Positions 16,658-25,597 of a DNA stretch of 64,000 nt are shown piece after piece. How positions within the stretch are numbered: the first letter of the stretch is position 1; each line of letters starts with the position of its first letter. Below the pieces are notes generated by a model that saw nothing but the letters and a program-made list of their open reading frames with translations, had not been told where the DNA came from and ran no database searches. This DNA is from 40CM-4-69-5 sp036556905 (GTDB taxonomy: Bacteria > Methylomirabilota > Methylomirabilia > Rokubacteriales > CSP1-6). The position numbers were made by a program, and so were the translations under genes. The stretch covers positions 1 to 64,000 of the forward strand of contig DATBIM010000053.1 of NCBI GenBank assembly GCA_036556905.1, given 5' to 3'.

Positions 16658-17893
16658 GTGAACATCCAGCCGTTCCGTGGATACCGCTACGCTGCGGGCG
16701 GGACGCGGGACATCTCGCCGGTCGTGGCCCCGCCCTACGACCAGATCAGCCCCGAGCTGCAAGACCGGCTGCTGGCCATGAGCGCCCACAACGTGGTTCG
16801 CGTCACCCTGCCCAGCGAGGAGCCGGGCGTCGACCGGTACCATCGGGCTGGGCAGATCCTGCAGGCGTGGCTGGCCGACGGCGTGTGGACCCCCGAGCAG
16901 CGCCCCGCCATCTACCCCTATCACCAGACGTACGCGGTGCAGGGGCGCCGAATCACGCGGGCCGGCTTCGTCGCGCTCGGCGAAGTCACCGACTATGCTC
17001 GGGGCGTCGTGCGTCCCCACGAGCGCACCCACGCCGGGCCCAAGCAGGATCGGCTGCGCCTGCTCGAGGCGACCAGCGCGGACATGGGCCTGCTGTTCAT
17101 GCTGACCAGCGATCCCGACGGCGCCCTGCGCCAGGCCGTGCAGCCCCATGGCGAGCCGGTGGCCGAGGCTCACGACCTCCGCGGCGAGCTGCACCAGCTC
17201 TGGCGGATCACCGACGAGGCCACGATCGCCCGGGTGCAGGCGCTGATGGCCCCCCGGTCTGTGATCATCGCCGACGGCCACCATCGCTACGAAACGGCGG
17301 TGGGCTACGCGCGCGACCATCCCGGCGCCCGTCTCAAGCTCATGGCGTTCTGCACTCTGGAGGCGCCAGGGCTCACCATCCTGGCCAATCACCGGCTCGT
17401 GCACGGCGTGGAGCACTTCGCGCTGGACCGGCTGGCTGAGCGCGCGCAGCCGTGGTTCGAGACGGCGTCGCTGGCCGACCCGCTGCACTTCACCCCGACC
17501 ACTCGCACGATCGGCGTGGTGAGCGGGGCTCGGGCCCTGGTCTTCCGCCTGCGCGACGAGGCCGTGACCAAGGTGCCGTGGCCGGCGCACACCTCGCCGG
17601 CGTGGCGCGCCCTGTCCGTGTCGATCCTCCACGAAGGACTCCTCAAGCCCTTGCTCGACATCACCGAGGCCAAGCTCGACGCCCGCAGCCACGTGGACTA
17701 CACCGCGGACACTGACGAGGCCGTACGCCTGGCCCGCGCGGGGCGTTGCCAGGCGGCGTTCCTCATCGCCCCGACCACGGCGGAGGAGCTTCGGGCCGTC
17801 GTCGAGGGTGGCGAGCTGCTGCCGCAGAAGTCCACGCACTTCTATCCCAAGCTCCTGGACGGGCTGGTGTTCCATCGGCTGCAGGAGACGTGA
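16658..17893 (+). CDS. DUF1015-family protein
   Basis: 411 residues from a GTG start. DUF1015 hallmarks are the N-terminal PFRGYRY, then DISPVVAPPYDQIS, HNVVRVTLP, and IIADGHHRYETAVGYARDH in the middle, with VDYTADTDEA and FYPKLLDGLVFHRL at the end. The family is widespread and uncharacterised; the ADGHHRYETA motif looks like a nucleotide- or metal-binding loop but no reaction is known. The gene follows livF after 81 bases and is 9 bases before the molybdenum hydroxylase gene. Confidence 0.9.
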   Translation: MNIQPFRGYRYAAGGTRDISPVVAPPYDQISPELQDRLLAMSAHNVVRVTLPSEEPGVDRYHRAGQILQAWLADGVWTPEQRPAIYPYHQTYAVQGRRITRAGFVALGEVTDYARGVVRPHERTHAGPKQDRLRLLEATSADMGLLFMLTSDPDGALRQAVQPHGEPVAEAHDLRGELHQLWRITDEATIARVQALMAPRSVIIADGHHRYETAVGYARDHPGARLKLMAFCTLEAPGLTILANHRLVHGVEHFALDRLAERAQPWFETASLADPLHFTPTTRTIGVVSGARALVFRLRDEAVTKVPWPAHTSPAWRALSVSILHEGLLKPLLDITEAKLDARSHVDYTADTDEAVRLARAGRCQAAFLIAPTTAEELRAVVEGGELLPQKSTHFYPKLLDGLVFHRLQET

Positions 17894-17902
17894 GGTGAAG
17901 AC

Positions 17903-20191
17903 GTGATCCGTCTGACCGGCGCCCGCGTCAAGCGCGTGGAGGATCCGCGGCTGCTGCGCGGCCGCGGCCGGTACGTTGCCGACCTCGCGCTGCCCGGGAT
18001 GCTGTCCGTGGCCTTCGTCCGCAGCGTCCACGCCCACGCCGAGGTGCGCGAGATCGACGCCGCCCGGGCCCGGGCTCAGCCCGGTGTGGTGGCGGTTGCC
18101 ACGGCGGCTGACCTCCGGGGCGCGGTTCGTCCCCTCGCGCCGCGGCTCGACGGAGGCGGCTTCACAGCCACGGCGTGGCTACCGCTGGCCGAGGGGCGCG
18201 TGCGGTTCGTCGGCGAAGCGGTAGCCGCGGTGATCGCCGAACGGGCGCCCCTCGCCGCCGACGGGCGGGAGGCCGTCGCCGTGAGCTATGCGCCGCTGCC
18301 CGCCATCACGTCGATCGATGCCGGCCTGGCCGCGGGCCAGATCCTCTTCCGGCGCGACTGGCGGCGGGGCGACGTGGACACCGCTCTGGCCACGGCGCCG
18401 CTCGTCCTGCGCGAGACGTTCAGCCACGGCCGCTGTGCGCCGGTCCCGCTCGAGCCCCGCGGCGTGGTCGCGGACTGGGACGGGGCCACCCTTACGGTGT
18501 GGGCGTCCACCCAGACCCCGCAGATCCTTCGCTCGGCGCTGGCCGCCACGCTGCAGCTCAGCGAGTCACAGGTGCGCGTGATCGTGCCCGACGTGGGCGG
18601 CGGCTTCGGCCTCAAGGTCCACGTGTTCCCCGAAGACGTCGCCGTGGCGGCGCTGGCCCGGAGGCTGGGGCGCCCGCTGAAGTGGATCGAGGAGCGGCGG
18701 GAGAACCTGGCGGCTGGCTCCCATGCCCGCGAGCAGCGGGTCGAGCTGGCCGTGGCCGCCGATCGCCAGGGCCGGCTGCTCGCCCTGCAGGCCCGAATGC
18801 TCTCCGACGCCGGCGCCTATCACATCCATGCGCTCACCCAGGCGCTGGAGCCCCTGGGGACCGCCTCCATACTGCCCGGGCCGTATCTGACGCCGGCCTA
18901 TGCGTACGAAGCGGTGGCGGTGGCCACCAACAAGCCGCCGCTTGGCGCCTATCGGGGTGTGGGGATGACCATGGGCGCGTTCGTGATGGAGCGGGCGCTG
19001 GACCTGGTGGCCGAGCGGCTGGATCTCGATCCAGCCGAGGTGCGCCGTCGCAATCTGATTCCCCGCGAGGCCTATCCGTTCACGTCGGCCAGCGGGATGA
19101 CCTACGACAGCGGGGATTTTCCCAAGGCCCTCGAGCTCGCGCTGGACCTCTCGGGCTACGAGGAGCTCAAGCGCGAGCGGGAGCGCGCGCGGGCCGCCGG
19201 CCGACAGGTCGGGATCGGGGTGGCCTGCTACACGGAGTACACAGGGATGGGCACCGAGGTCTTCCGTCGGCGCGGCATGCAAGAAATTCCCGGAATCGAG
19301 GCCGCGATGGTCCGTGTCGAGCCCGATGGCGCCGTGCGCTGCGCGGTGAGCTTCCCCTCGCAGGGGCAGGGGCATGCCACGGCGCTGGGTCAGATCGTGG
19401 CCGACCGGCTGGGCGTGCCGCTCGAGCGGGTCTGCGTTCAGCCCGTCGACACCCACGCGAGTCCGGTGGGCAGCGGCACCTTCGGCAGCCGCGGTGCCGT
19501 GGCGATGGTGGGCGCAGCCGGCGCGGCGGCCGACGTGGTGCGCCGGAAGGTCACGAGACTGGCCGCGCACCTGCTGGAGGCCGCGCCTGACGACATTGTT
19601 CTCGACGGCGGCAACGCTCACGTCAAGGGAATGCCGCAACGCGCGGTCTCCTTCCTCGACGTCGCCCGGGCCGCGTACTCGCGACCTGGCGGGGAGGGCC
19701 TGGAGCCGGGATTGGAGGCGACCATCTACTTCGACCCGCCCGGACCGACCTTCTCGGGGGCCGTTCACGTGGCGTTCGTGGAGGTCGATCCCCAGACCGG
19801 CGGGGTCCGCGTGCTCGGCTACACGGTCGTCGAGGACTGTGGGCCCGTGATCAATCCGCTGCTCGTGGAAGGGCAGGTGCACGGTGCCGTATGTCAGGGA
19901 GCGGGCGAGGCGCTCCGGGAAGCGATCGTCTACGACGACCAGGGCCAGCTCCTCACGGCGACGCTGATGGACTACGCCCTGCCGAGAGCGGATGACGTGC
20001 CGGAGCCTCGGCTCGGCCACCTGGAAACGCCGGCGCCCCGCGTTCCCGGCGGCATCAAGGGCATGGGGGAGGGGGGCACCATCGGGGCGCCGGCGGCCCT
20101 CGCCAACGCCGTGGCGGACGCCGTGCGCCCGCGGGGCCTCACCATCACCCGCCTGCCGGTCCGGCCCTCCGATCTGGTTGCCATGCCTTGA
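17903..20191 (+). CDS. Xanthine dehydrogenase family, molybdopterin-binding large subunit
   Basis: 762 residues, the length of CoxL/XdhB-type catalytic subunits. Domains: an N-terminal a/b hammerhead (about 15-125) with DPRLLRGRGRYVADL, then Mo-cofactor regions with PDVGGGFGLKVHVFPED, GAYRGVGMTMGAFVMERALD, SQGQGHATALGQIVADRLG, GSGTFGSRGAVAMVGAA and the catalytic-Glu motif GIKGMGEGGTIGAP near residue 725. AYRGVG instead of AYRCSFR rules out form I CO dehydrogenase. The FAD and 2Fe-2S subunits that normally accompany it are not in the window, so they would have to be elsewhere. The substrate could be an aldehyde or N-heterocycle. Confidence 0.88.
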   Translation: MIRLTGARVKRVEDPRLLRGRGRYVADLALPGMLSVAFVRSVHAHAEVREIDAARARAQPGVVAVATAADLRGAVRPLAPRLDGGGFTATAWLPLAEGRVRFVGEAVAAVIAERAPLAADGREAVAVSYAPLPAITSIDAGLAAGQILFRRDWRRGDVDTALATAPLVLRETFSHGRCAPVPLEPRGVVADWDGATLTVWASTQTPQILRSALAATLQLSESQVRVIVPDVGGGFGLKVHVFPEDVAVAALARRLGRPLKWIEERRENLAAGSHAREQRVELAVAADRQGRLLALQARMLSDAGAYHIHALTQALEPLGTASILPGPYLTPAYAYEAVAVATNKPPLGAYRGVGMTMGAFVMERALDLVAERLDLDPAEVRRRNLIPREAYPFTSASGMTYDSGDFPKALELALDLSGYEELKRERERARAAGRQVGIGVACYTEYTGMGTEVFRRRGMQEIPGIEAAMVRVEPDGAVRCAVSFPSQGQGHATALGQIVADRLGVPLERVCVQPVDTHASPVGSGTFGSRGAVAMVGAAGAAADVVRRKVTRLAAHLLEAAPDDIVLDGGNAHVKGMPQRAVSFLDVARAAYSRPGGEGLEPGLEATIYFDPPGPTFSGAVHVAFVEVDPQTGGVRVLGYTVVEDCGPVINPLLVEGQVHGAVCQGAGEALREAIVYDDQGQLLTATLMDYALPRADDVPEPRLGHLETPAPRVPGGIKGMGEGGTIGAPAALANAVADAVRPRGLTITRLPVRPSDLVAMP

Positions 20192-20260
20192 CAGGCGCCC
20201 CGGGTCTCCTCTATCTTGCCCACTGCAACCGCCTTACCATCTGACAGGGGGTGAACGTCG

Positions 20261-20359
20261 ATGACGTGGGAAACGCCCGCCTTCGTAGAGATCAAGATGG
20301 ACGCCGAGATCAACTCCTATCAGGACGATTTCGATCGGGAGGACCCGGACTCCTTCTGA
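20261..20359 (+). CDS. pqqA: PQQ precursor peptide PqqA
   Basis: A 32-residue peptide beginning MTWETPAFVEIKMDAEINSY. Glu16 and Tyr20 (E-I-N-S-Y) are the invariant pair that PqqE cross-links to start pyrroloquinoline quinone synthesis. A strong ribosome site (CAGGGGGTGA) precedes ATG 20261. The peptide ends in an acidic tail DDFDREDPDSF. It is followed by a hairpin (20383-20426) and then pqqB, the classical order. Confidence 0.95.
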   Translation: MTWETPAFVEIKMDAEINSYQDDFDREDPDSF

Positions 20360-20382
20360 GCGGCGGTCCCCCCGCGCGCTGA

Positions 20383-20426
20383 ACAGCCCTTCCCGGCGGC
20401 CCCCGCAGGCCGGCGCGAAGGGCTGT
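20383..20426 (+). terminator. Hairpin between pqqA and pqqB (partial terminator or processing site)
   Basis: A perfect 10-base inverted repeat, ACAGCCCTTC (20383-20392) and GAAGGGCTGT (20417-20426), encloses a GC-rich loop that can pair further (CCGGC/GCCGG). No long T-run follows. Such a structure between pqqA and pqqB is expected where far more PqqA peptide than enzyme is needed: it can stop part of the transcripts or protect the 3' end of pqqA mRNA. Confidence 0.7.
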
Positions 20427-20436
20427 ATTATCTCCG

Positions 20437-21360
20437 GTGACCGTGCGTATCCGGATCCTCGGTTCAGCTGCAGGGGGCGGAGTGCCGCAGTGGAACTGCG
20501 GCTGTCAGAACTGTCGCGGCGCGCGTGAGGGGACGGTCCGCGTCGTGGCTCGCACCCAGGAGTGCGTGGCCGTCAGCGCCGACGGCGCGGCGTGGTTCCT
20601 CCTCAACGTCTCGCCGGAGATCCGCGCCCAGATCGAGAGCTTCCCTTCGCTGCACCCGCGGGCCCCGCGCCATTCCCCGATCGCCGGCATCGTCCTCACC
20701 AACGGAGACCTCGATCACTGCCTGGGGCTCCTGTCGCTGCGCGAGTCCCACCCGCTGACGGTGTATGCGACCGATCGTGTGCGTCGGGGCTTCACCGAGG
20801 GCAACGTCCTCTACCGGACCCTGCAGCGGTTCCCCGGGCAGGTGACGTGGCGGGTGCTGAAGCCCGGCCACGAGGAGGAGATGACCGTCGACGGTCGGCC
20901 CACCGGTCTCGTGCTCTCCGCCGTCGCCGTCCCCGGCAAACTGCCGATCCACCTCGAGGGACGGTTGCCGCCTGATCCGGAGGACAACGTGGCCGTGAGG
21001 ATCCGGGAGCCGCGAACCGGCCGGACGGTGGCCTATGCCTCGGCCGCGGGCGCGGTGACCCCGGCCGTCCGGATGGCGCTCGCCGGAGCGGACTGCGCGT
21101 TCTTCGACGGGACCTTCTGGTCCAGCGACGAGCTGCCGGCGCAGGGCCTGGGCACCAGCCGGGCCGAGGACATGGCCCACATCCCCATCGGAGGCCCCCA
21201 GGGGAGCCTGGCCCTGCTGGGCCCGTTGCCGAGCACGCGGCGGATCTTCATCCACATCAACAACACCAATCCCGTGCTCCGTGAGGACTCGCCGGAACGC
21301 CAGGCGGTCGTCGAGCACGGCTGGGAGGTGGCCTTCGACGGCATGGAGGTCGTCCTGTGA
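20437..21360 (+). CDS. pqqB: PqqB, metallo-beta-lactamase-fold hydroxylase of PQQ synthesis
   Basis: 307 residues from GTG 20437. The N-terminus RIRILGSAAGGGVPQWNCGCQNCRGA is the PqqB signature, including the CxCxxC zinc site. NGDLDHCLGLLSLRE corresponds to the altered metal motif of the lactamase fold. The C-terminus carries HIPIGGPQGSLALL and IFIHINNTNPVL. PqqB hydroxylates the cross-linked Glu-Tyr intermediate. Its stop overlaps the pqqC GTG. Confidence 0.95.
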   Translation: MTVRIRILGSAAGGGVPQWNCGCQNCRGAREGTVRVVARTQECVAVSADGAAWFLLNVSPEIRAQIESFPSLHPRAPRHSPIAGIVLTNGDLDHCLGLLSLRESHPLTVYATDRVRRGFTEGNVLYRTLQRFPGQVTWRVLKPGHEEEMTVDGRPTGLVLSAVAVPGKLPIHLEGRLPPDPEDNVAVRIREPRTGRTVAYASAAGAVTPAVRMALAGADCAFFDGTFWSSDELPAQGLGTSRAEDMAHIPIGGPQGSLALLGPLPSTRRIFIHINNTNPVLREDSPERQAVVEHGWEVAFDGMEVVL

Positions 21361-22103
21361 GCGAAGCCCACGCCCGTCCAGCGCTGTCCGCGGAGGCCCT
21401 GGTGGAATGGCTCCGCCGGGAGGGTGAAGCGCGGTATCACGATCACCATCGCTATCACGTGCTGATGCACGACGGCAAGCTCACCCAGCTCCAGCTCCAG
21501 CAGTGGGTCCTGAACCGCTACTACTATCAGACGCGGGTTCCCATCAAGGACGCGATCATCCTGTCGAAGTCGGAGGATCCGGCCTTCCGGCGGATGTGGA
21601 TCCGGCGGATCCACGACCATGATGGCGACGAGGAGGGCCGAGGGCAGGGGGCGGGGCTCGAGCTGTGGCTCCGGCTGGCCGAGGGGGTGGGGCTCGATCG
21701 CGAGGAAGTGGCGAGCTGCCGCTCGGTACTGCCCGGCGTCAGGTTCGCGTGCGACGGTTACGTGACCCTGGTGCGCGATCACAGCCTGGTCGAGGCAGTG
21801 GCGTCGTCGCTGACGGAGTTCTTCGCGCCCGACCTGATGACGCGGCGGGTGATCGCCTGGGAGCGTCACTATCCCTGGGTCAGCCGCGAGATGCTGGAGT
21901 ACTTCCGGTCTCGCGTGCCGCGGGCCCGGCGCGATTCCCAGGAGGCGATGGACTTCGTCATCCGTCACGCGACGACGTACGAGCTGCAGGCCCGCTGCGT
22001 GGCCGCCCTCATTCGCAAGACGGAGATCCTCTGGCACCTGCTGGACTGCCTCTACGCGGCGTACATCGAGCCCGGTTGGGGTCCGGCCGGCGGGCGGGCA
22101 TGA
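21357..22103 (+). CDS. pqqC: PqqC, pyrroloquinoline-quinone synthase
   Basis: 248 residues, all-helical heme-oxygenase-like fold. Hallmarks are YHDHHRYHVLMHDGKLT, WVLNRYYYQTRVPIKDAIILSK, RIHDHDGD, and SLTEFFAPDLMTRRVIAWERHYPWV. PqqC performs the final ring closure and eight-electron oxidation to PQQ without a cofactor. It starts at GTG 21357 (GTGA overlap with pqqB) and ends overlapping pqqD (ATGA). Confidence 0.95.
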   Translation: MSEAHARPALSAEALVEWLRREGEARYHDHHRYHVLMHDGKLTQLQLQQWVLNRYYYQTRVPIKDAIILSKSEDPAFRRMWIRRIHDHDGDEEGRGQGAGLELWLRLAEGVGLDREEVASCRSVLPGVRFACDGYVTLVRDHSLVEAVASSLTEFFAPDLMTRRVIAWERHYPWVSREMLEYFRSRVPRARRDSQEAMDFVIRHATTYELQARCVAALIRKTEILWHLLDCLYAAYIEPGWGPAGGRA

Positions 22104-22381
22104 TCTCGCCCACGAGCCGGCCGCGGCTGGCCCCCAAGGCCCGGGTCCGCTTCGACCGTCGCGGCCAACAGTACATGCTGCTCTATCCCGAGAAGGGGCT
22201 GGCCCTGAACTCGACGGCGGCGGCGGTGGTGGCGCTGTGCACCGGCGAGCACACCGTGGCAGCCATCGTGGAGCAGCTCGCCGCCAGGGCCTCCGCCGAG
22301 CCCCGCGAGCGGGTGGAGCGCGAGATCCTGGCCTTCTTGCAGGTCATGGCCGATCGGGGCCTGGTGAAGGATGGCGCATGA
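22100..22381 (+). CDS. pqqD: PqqD, peptide chaperone for PqqA
   Basis: 93 residues from ATG 22100. PLAPKARVRFDRRGQQYMLLYPEKGLALN matches the family N-terminus, and the rest is a winged-helix-like fold (AAAVVALCTGEHTVAAIVEQL, EILAFLQVMADRGLV). PqqD is a RiPP recognition element that binds PqqA and presents it to PqqE. Overlaps of four bases on both sides show tight coupling. The length is normal for a stand-alone PqqD. Confidence 0.94.
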   Translation: MISPTSRPRLAPKARVRFDRRGQQYMLLYPEKGLALNSTAAAVVALCTGEHTVAAIVEQLAARASAEPRERVEREILAFLQVMADRGLVKDGA

Positions 22382-23481
22382 GCGGCCCCTACCGGCCCTA
22401 CACGCTGGTGGCCGAGCTGACGTACCGCTGCCCCCTCCGGTGCGTGTACTGCTCCAATCCGCTCGACTACGCGCGTCACGATCAGGAGCTCGACACCGCC
22501 ACCTGGCTCCGGGTGTTTCGCGAGGCCGAGGAGCTCGGCGTGGTCCAGCTCAACCTGACCGGCGGTGAGCCGCTGCTCCGAAGCGACCTGGAGGCGTTGA
22601 TCGGACAGGCGCGCGACGTCGACCTCTACACCAATCTCATCACCAGCGGCATTCCGCTGACCCTCGACCGGCTACGGGCGTTCCGGGCCCGCGGGCTCGA
22701 CAACGTCCAGCTCTCCATCCAGGACGTGGAGGCCGACGCCTCCGACCGTATCGCCGGCCACCGGTCGTTCGCCCGCAAGCTGGAGGTGGCCCGCTGGATC
22801 AAGAGCGTCGGCTTCCCGCTGACGCTCAACGTCGTGCTCCATCGCCACAACCTGGACCGGGTTCCCGAGATCATCGCCCTGGCCGAGTCACTGGCCGCCG
22901 ACCGGCTCGAGCTCGCCAACACCCAGTATCTGGGCTGGGCGCTGCTCAACCGCGGGGCGCTGCTGCCCACGCGGGAGCAGCTCGAGCGCGCGCGGGCGGT
23001 CGCGGCGGCCGCGCGGGACCGCCTGCGCGGGACGATGGAAGTTCTCTTCGTGGTTCCCGACTACTACGTGAGGTTCCCGAAGTCCTGCATGGACGGCTGG
23101 GGCCGCCGCTTCATGGTGATCAGCCCCGACGGTTTAGTGTTGCCCTGCCACGTCGCCCACACCCTACCCGGGATCGCCTTCGACTGCGTTCGGGACCGTG
23201 CCCTGGCCGAGATCTGGAACGACTCGCCCGGCCTCAACACCTTCCGGGGCGAGGACTGGATGCCCGAGCCCTGCCGGAGCTGTGAGCGGCGGACCGAGGA
23301 TTTCGGGGGCTGTCGCTGCCAGGCGTTTCACCTGACCGGCAACGCGACGGTGACTGACCCGGCCTGCTCGCTGTCACCGCATCACGCCATCGTGGAGGCC
23401 GCGCGCGGAGAAGCGAATCTCGCGACGCCGCCCCCGCCCTGGCAGTACCGTCAGCCGCGGACCCCGGTCGTGGCCGGCTGA
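22378..23481 (+). CDS. pqqE: PqqE, radical SAM enzyme linking Glu and Tyr of PqqA
   Basis: 367 residues from ATG 22378 (ATGA with pqqD). The radical SAM cluster motif CPLRCVYC is at residues 18-25, followed by LNLTGGEPLLR. The C-terminal SPASM region supplies auxiliary cluster ligands: SCMDGWGRRFMVISPDGLVLPCHVA, then PCRSCERRTEDFGGCRCQAF. PqqE forms the carbon-carbon bond between the conserved Glu and Tyr of PqqA. The pqqF/G peptidases are not in this cluster. Confidence 0.95.
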   Translation: MSGPYRPYTLVAELTYRCPLRCVYCSNPLDYARHDQELDTATWLRVFREAEELGVVQLNLTGGEPLLRSDLEALIGQARDVDLYTNLITSGIPLTLDRLRAFRARGLDNVQLSIQDVEADASDRIAGHRSFARKLEVARWIKSVGFPLTLNVVLHRHNLDRVPEIIALAESLAADRLELANTQYLGWALLNRGALLPTREQLERARAVAAAARDRLRGTMEVLFVVPDYYVRFPKSCMDGWGRRFMVISPDGLVLPCHVAHTLPGIAFDCVRDRALAEIWNDSPGLNTFRGEDWMPEPCRSCERRTEDFGGCRCQAFHLTGNATVTDPACSLSPHHAIVEAARGEANLATPPPPWQYRQPRTPVVAG

Positions 23482-23530
23482 GGGCTCGCCTGCCGCACTT
23501 CCTGGCCCACTATCGAGCCGGGCCGCGTTG

Positions 23531-23556
23531 TTGACAAGCGGGGAGCCGCGTATTAC
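23531..23556 (+). promoter_or_regulatory. Possible promoter for the sugar dehydrogenase gene
   Basis: TTGACA at 23531-23536 is followed by TATTAC at 23551-23556. The 14-base spacer is shorter than the usual 17, so the call is weak, but the surrounding 141-base gap between pqqE and the dehydrogenase needs a promoter and is locally less GC-rich. Confidence 0.3.
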
Positions 23557-23622
23557 GTTTCGCCGCGCGTCGCAGGCCGATTGCACACCGCGTCGAGGCT
23601 CCTCGCTCAAAGGGAGGCAGTC

Positions 23623-24831
23623 ATGAGGGTCGCACGAAGCACCGGTATCATCCTGGTCGTCTTGTTGGCGCTCGGCGCCTGGCTCCTGCCGCTCGCGTCT
23701 GTCCAGGGACAGCAGCCGCCACCGGCGTGGAAGCAGGGGCAGCCGCCTGAACTGGCCAACTCGCCCTTGGCGCCTGTTCCGGCACCCCCAACCCCAACCC
23801 CGGCCGCCCAGATCCCGGTAAGCAAGTTGAAGCTGCCACCCGGCTTCAGCATCAGCGTGTGGGCCGACGGCCTGAACAACGCTCGGCAGATGGCCTGGGG
23901 CAGCAAGGGCACGCTCTTCGTGGGCACGCGGGTGGCAGGGAACGTTTATGCGGTGGTGGACAAGGGCGGCAAGCGCGAGGTCAAGACCATCCTCAAGGGC
24001 CTCACCCAGCCGAGCGGCGTGGCCTTCAAGGACGGCGCGCTCTACGTCGCTACGATCCCCAACATCATCAAGTACGAGAACATCGAGGCAAACCTCGACA
24101 GCCCGCCGGCCCCGAAGGTTGTCTATGTGTTCCCGCCCGATGCGCATCACAACTGGCGCTTCCTGGCCTGGGGACCGGACGGCAAGCTCTACTTCAACAT
24201 GGGCGCGCCCTGCAACATCTGCATGCCGCCGGACACTCACGCCAACGTCTCCCGCGTCAACGCCGACGGGAGCGGCTTCGAGTACGTGGCCTTCGGCGTG
24301 CGCAACAGCACGGGCGCCGACTTCCACCCGATCACCAAGGAGCTCTACTTCGTCAGCCACGGCCGCGACTGGGCGGGCGACGACTTCCCCAATGACACGC
24401 TTCATCACGCTCCGAAGAAGGGGCTGCACTTCGGCTATCCGTATTGCCACCAGGGCGACACCATCGATCCCGACTTCGGCAAAGGGCGCTCGTGCAGCGA
24501 GTTCGCGCCGCCGCTCCTCAAGCTCGGCGCCCACATCGCCCCCATCGGGACCCGCTTCTACACGGGGAACCAGTTCCCGCCCGAGTACCGGAATCGGCTC
24601 TTCATCGCCCAGAAGGGGTCCTGGAACCGCACCGTGAAGCAGGGTTACCGGGTGATGACGGTCGACCTCAAGCCTGGCCAACCGCCGAAGTACGATGTGT
24701 TCCTCGGCGGATGTCACGAAGGCAACACGGTGCTGTGCCGGCCGACGCACATCGACTGGATGCCCGACGGCTCGATGCTGCTCTCCGACGACTTCCACGG
24801 TGCCATCTACCACATCAGCTACAAGCGATAG
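23623..24831 (+). CDS. PQQ-dependent sugar dehydrogenase (sorbosone dehydrogenase family), secreted
   Basis: 402 residues from ATG 23623, behind GGGAGGCAGTC; an upstream in-frame ATG at 23581 lacks such a site. A signal peptide (about 1-31) and a Pro-rich linker precede a beta-propeller starting LPPGFSISVWADGLNNARQMAW. Key features are AFKDGALYVAT, a paired-Cys loop CNICMPPDTH, VRNSTGADFHPITKELYFVSHGRDW and PIGTRFYTGNQFPPEYRNRLFIAQKGSWNR, all typical of soluble-glucose-dehydrogenase/sorbosone-type enzymes that bind PQQ and Ca. It sits directly after the pqq operon and before a cytochrome c gene, which suggests a periplasmic oxidation chain. Confidence 0.9.
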   Translation: MRVARSTGIILVVLLALGAWLLPLASVQGQQPPPAWKQGQPPELANSPLAPVPAPPTPTPAAQIPVSKLKLPPGFSISVWADGLNNARQMAWGSKGTLFVGTRVAGNVYAVVDKGGKREVKTILKGLTQPSGVAFKDGALYVATIPNIIKYENIEANLDSPPAPKVVYVFPPDAHHNWRFLAWGPDGKLYFNMGAPCNICMPPDTHANVSRVNADGSGFEYVAFGVRNSTGADFHPITKELYFVSHGRDWAGDDFPNDTLHHAPKKGLHFGYPYCHQGDTIDPDFGKGRSCSEFAPPLLKLGAHIAPIGTRFYTGNQFPPEYRNRLFIAQKGSWNRTVKQGYRVMTVDLKPGQPPKYDVFLGGCHEGNTVLCRPTHIDWMPDGSMLLSDDFHGAIYHISYKR

Positions 24832-24839
24832 GCCGACTC

Positions 24840-24864
24840 GGAGGGGGTGGCCGCCGCCCCCTCC
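24840..24864 (+). terminator. Intrinsic-terminator-like hairpin after the sugar dehydrogenase
   Basis: GGAGGGGG (24840-24847) and CCCCCTCC (24857-24864) form a perfect 8-base stem with a 9-base loop, starting 9 bases after the stop codon. No T-run follows, so termination may be inefficient or factor-dependent. Confidence 0.55.
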
Positions 24865-24915
24865 CCTCCACACCTCCCCGTTCGCGCGAGGTGCGACACA
24901 GTCACCGCGTTGGGG

Positions 24916-24935
24916 CCGGTGTCCCTAAACACCGG
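24916..24935. repeat. Short inverted repeat upstream of the cytochrome c gene
   Basis: CCGGTGT (24916-24922) and ACACCGG (24929-24935) make a 7-base stem with loop CCCTAA, ending 14 bases before the first possible start. It could be an operator or the end of a transcript from the opposite strand. No function can be assigned. Confidence 0.4.
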
Positions 24936-24949
24936 TGATACGCTAGTGG

Positions 24950-25597
24950 GTGCTCATGCTCCCTCGTCCCCGCCTCATCATCGTTGCGATCTTTGTCGTG
25001 CTGGCGATCATCAGCACTGTTACCGCACTGGTCTCCGTTGCTCCCGGGGCGGACATCGCGGCGGGGCGGAGAAAGGCGGAGGCATGCGTGCCGTGCCATG
25101 GAGCCGCGGGCAACGCGATCACGCCGGGGACACCGTCGCTGGCTGGCATGCCCCCCTTCTACACGCACTGGCAGCTCATCATGTACCGCGACGGACGTCG
25201 CCGCGATGCTCAGATGTCGCCCTTCGCGATCAACCTCACCGACGCGGACATGGCGGATCTGGCGGCGTACTACGCCGCGCAGCTGCCGCGAGTCCGCCCG
25301 GTCGAGATCGACACGACGCGGGCCGCCGCCGGCCGGCCCCTGGCCCAGAGCTTTCACTGTGGCTCGTGCCATGGCCCGCAGCTCATGGGACAGAACCAGG
25401 TCGCCCGCCTGGCCGGGCAGGACTTCGATTACCTCCTCAAGCGGCTGCGCGGCTACAAGGCGAAGACGACCAGTGACCTCGATGGCATGATGACGATGGT
25501 GGCCCAGTCGCTCAGCGAGGAAGACATCCAGAACCTGGTGCACTTCATGGCGGGCGCCGCGCCCACCCCGGCCTCGGCAGGAGGAGACGGTCGATGA
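24950..25597 (+). CDS. Diheme c-type cytochrome, membrane-anchored or secreted
   Basis: 215 residues. GTG 24950 or ATG 24956 could start it. An N-terminal hydrophobic helix (about 8-30) is followed by two cytochrome c domains of the c4/553 type: heme 1 at CVPCH in EACVPCHGAAGN and heme 2 at CGSCH in FHCGSCHGPQLMGQN. Axial-Met candidates lie in the MSPF and MMTMVAQSL segments. The order dehydrogenase-cytochrome-propeller suggests it takes electrons from the PQQ enzyme at 23623-24831. It is coupled to the next gene by ATGA. Confidence 0.88.
   Translation: MLMLPRPRLIIVAIFVVLAIISTVTALVSVAPGADIAAGRRKAEACVPCHGAAGNAITPGTPSLAGMPPFYTHWQLIMYRDGRRRDAQMSPFAINLTDADMADLAAYYAAQLPRVRPVEIDTTRAAAGRPLAQSFHCGSCHGPQLMGQNQVARLAGQDFDYLLKRLRGYKAKTTSDLDGMMTMVAQSLSEEDIQNLVHFMAGAAPTPASAGGDGR

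Noticed and set aside
17903..20191. CO dehydrogenase (coxL form I)
   Set aside because: The active-site loop reads AYRGVG instead of AYRCSFR, and the coxM and coxS genes are absent.
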